Assembly (NCBI GenBank): GCA_020849725.1
Contig: JADLAZ010000276.1
Location: 7,260 to 71,259 of the forward strand
DNA from: Chloroflexota bacterium
GTDB taxonomy: Bacteria > Chloroflexota > Chloroflexia > Thermomicrobiales > JADLAZ01
DNA: 64,000 nt
Reading direction: 5' to 3'
Position numbers and translations under genes: made by a program. Position 1 is the stretch's first letter. Each line of letters begins with the position of its first letter. This document shows positions 63,139 to 64,000 of the stretch, piece by piece. The notes beneath the pieces are model-generated. The model was not told the origin of the DNA. It saw nothing but the letters and a program-made list of their open reading frames with translations, and did no database searches.

Positions 63139-64000
63139 ATGGGCTTTCGCAATCTGCCACAGCCATTCGTCTGCGGCGTCCTGATTGACGATCCCACTGT
63201 CACCGGCATGCTCCGCACCATGAAGCTGGCCGAGTACGATGGCGCCGACGCCTTCGATCTGGAGATCCAGGGACTGGACCCCGACCAGCGCACGGTCGAA
63301 GCGCTGCGACCACTCTTCCGCAACGCCACCCGGCCAATCTTCAGCGTCTACCGTCGCTACTCGATCCGTGGCACCGACTTCGTACCAGCCGAACTGGACG
63401 AGCAGGCCCGGATGCAGCTCCAGCTCGACCTGATCGATGAGGGTTCGATGGGTCTCGACATGGAGCTCGACACGTTCGACCCCCAGCCAGGGCCGCCGTC
63501 CCGCACCGACGAGGGCAAGCGCTACAACCACGACCGCACCTCGCCCCCTCGCGAGATCACCCACAATCCGCGCGCCGTCGAGGCGCAGTTGCGTCTGATC
63601 GAAGAAGTCCACCGACGCGGTGGCGAGGTGCTGGCCTCGGCGCACACGCTGACGCGCATGACGTCGGAGGCGGCGCTCGACATCGGCCGGTTGGCCGAGG
63701 CGCGCGGCGCCGACGCCCTCAAGATTGTTCAGTTCTGCGCCAGCTACGAGGATGCACTGGAGGCGCTCCAGACCAGCGTCGTACTCAAGCGCGAGCTGAG
63801 CATCCCGTTCGTGCACATGGCGATGGGTGAGTATGGCAAGCTCGTGCGGCCGCTGGCGCCGCTGTTCGGCTCAATGCTGGTCTTCGCCCGGCACGACTAC
63901 GCGCCGGGCAGCTTCCTGGATCAGCCGCCGGTGCGGGCGATGCGGGCGCTGTTCGACAACGTCGACTTCCGCATTACGCGTCGAGCCGAGAATTTCCTGC
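63139..64000 (+). CDS. Type I 3-dehydroquinate dehydratase-like protein (3' partial)
   Basis: 287 residues before the window end; GGAGGA 3-8 nt before the ATG at 63139. TIM-barrel layout: FVCGVLIDDP, DAFDLEIQGL, FSVYRRYS. His169 in LASAHTLTRMTSEAA and Lys195 in ADALKIVQF match the positions of the catalytic His and Schiff-base Lys of AroD-type dehydroquinases. The sequence is divergent from typical AroD, so another Schiff-base aldolase or dehydratase is possible. The start lies about 230 nt from the divergent ftsK; no other aro gene is nearby. Confidence 0.6.
   Translation, partial: MGFRNLPQPFVCGVLIDDPTVTGMLRTMKLAEYDGADAFDLEIQGLDPDQRTVEALRPLFRNATRPIFSVYRRYSIRGTDFVPAELDEQARMQLQLDLIDEGSMGLDMELDTFDPQPGPPSRTDEGKRYNHDRTSPPREITHNPRAVEAQLRLIEEVHRRGGEVLASAHTLTRMTSEAALDIGRLAEARGADALKIVQFCASYEDALEALQTSVVLKRELSIPFVHMAMGEYGKLVRPLAPLFGSMLVFARHDYAPGSFLDQPPVRAMRALFDNVDFRITRRAENFL

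Overview
This window comes from a GC-rich bacterial chromosome (about two thirds G+C by eye). I think it is a member of the Chloroflexota close to the Thermomicrobia/Sphaerobacter type. The grounds are indirect: long Thr-Pro linkers in secreted proteins, a two-subunit glycolate oxidase, a Gram-positive-style LexA box, a c-di-AMP riboswitch and a dispersed, fragmented set of cell-wall genes. No rRNA or tRNA gene was seen, so the placement is an inference.

Layout. 1-2.5 kb: a partial Zn alcohol dehydrogenase, a sulfatase and a ribbon-helix-helix remnant. 2.6-6.6 kb: a leftward cell-division/cell-wall operon mraZ-rsmH-(34-aa ORF)-murF-mraY, headed by four MraZ boxes with exact 10-bp spacing. 6.8-17.5 kb: mixed housekeeping and accessory genes (HAD hydrolase, BNR propeller, a small gene with a LexA-type box inside its promoter, an ABM-fold protein, a lactate-permease-like transporter, folB, membrane proteins, a CocE/NonD hydrolase, a NUDIX protein, a DRG/TGS-type GTPase). 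17.9-24.2 kb: an M20 peptidase, a parD-parE-nucleotidyltransferase operon, and a glyoxylate aminotransferase-glcF-glcD operon. 24.2-28.9 kb: a c-di-AMP riboswitch leader ahead of a small gene and a trehalose-phosphate-synthase-like gene, then a BtpA-family protein and a PfkB kinase.

29.0-35.9 kb: five membrane-protein genes, one with histidine-bearing helices like haem-copper oxidase subunit I, followed by a histidine kinase and response regulator. 35.9-38.1 kb: a secreted propeller protein with a Thr-Pro linker. 38.4-49.1 kb: the main metabolic island, a complete leftward hoxEFUYH NAD-linked [NiFe]-hydrogenase operon that continues into an endopeptidase and hypA-F-C-D-E, with no hypB. It is divergent from a PadR regulator that has a histidine-rich N-terminus, a consensus sigma70 promoter and an operator palindrome. 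50.2-53.4 kb: a deacetylase-like amidohydrolase and a second Thr-Pro-linker secreted protein. 53.9-64 kb: an isolated murD, a Uma2 nuclease-fold protein, three paralogous small dimeric alpha/beta-barrel proteins, a large LuxR-type ATPase regulator, ftsK and a partial type I dehydroquinase-like gene.

How the genes fit together: HoxEFU is the NADH-dehydrogenase-like diaphorase, HoxYH is the hydrogenase, and the endopeptidase and Hyp proteins assemble its NiFe(CN)2CO centre, so the organism should couple H2 turnover to NAD(H). The glycolate operon oxidises glycolate to glyoxylate and transaminates it. The riboswitch links c-di-AMP to a compatible-solute type enzyme. A palindromic intergenic repeat (four copies) sits at gene ends. 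The most interesting points are the hydrogenase island with its His-rich regulator, the LexA-box small gene, the riboswitch leader, and the oxidase-like membrane operon coupled to a two-component system.
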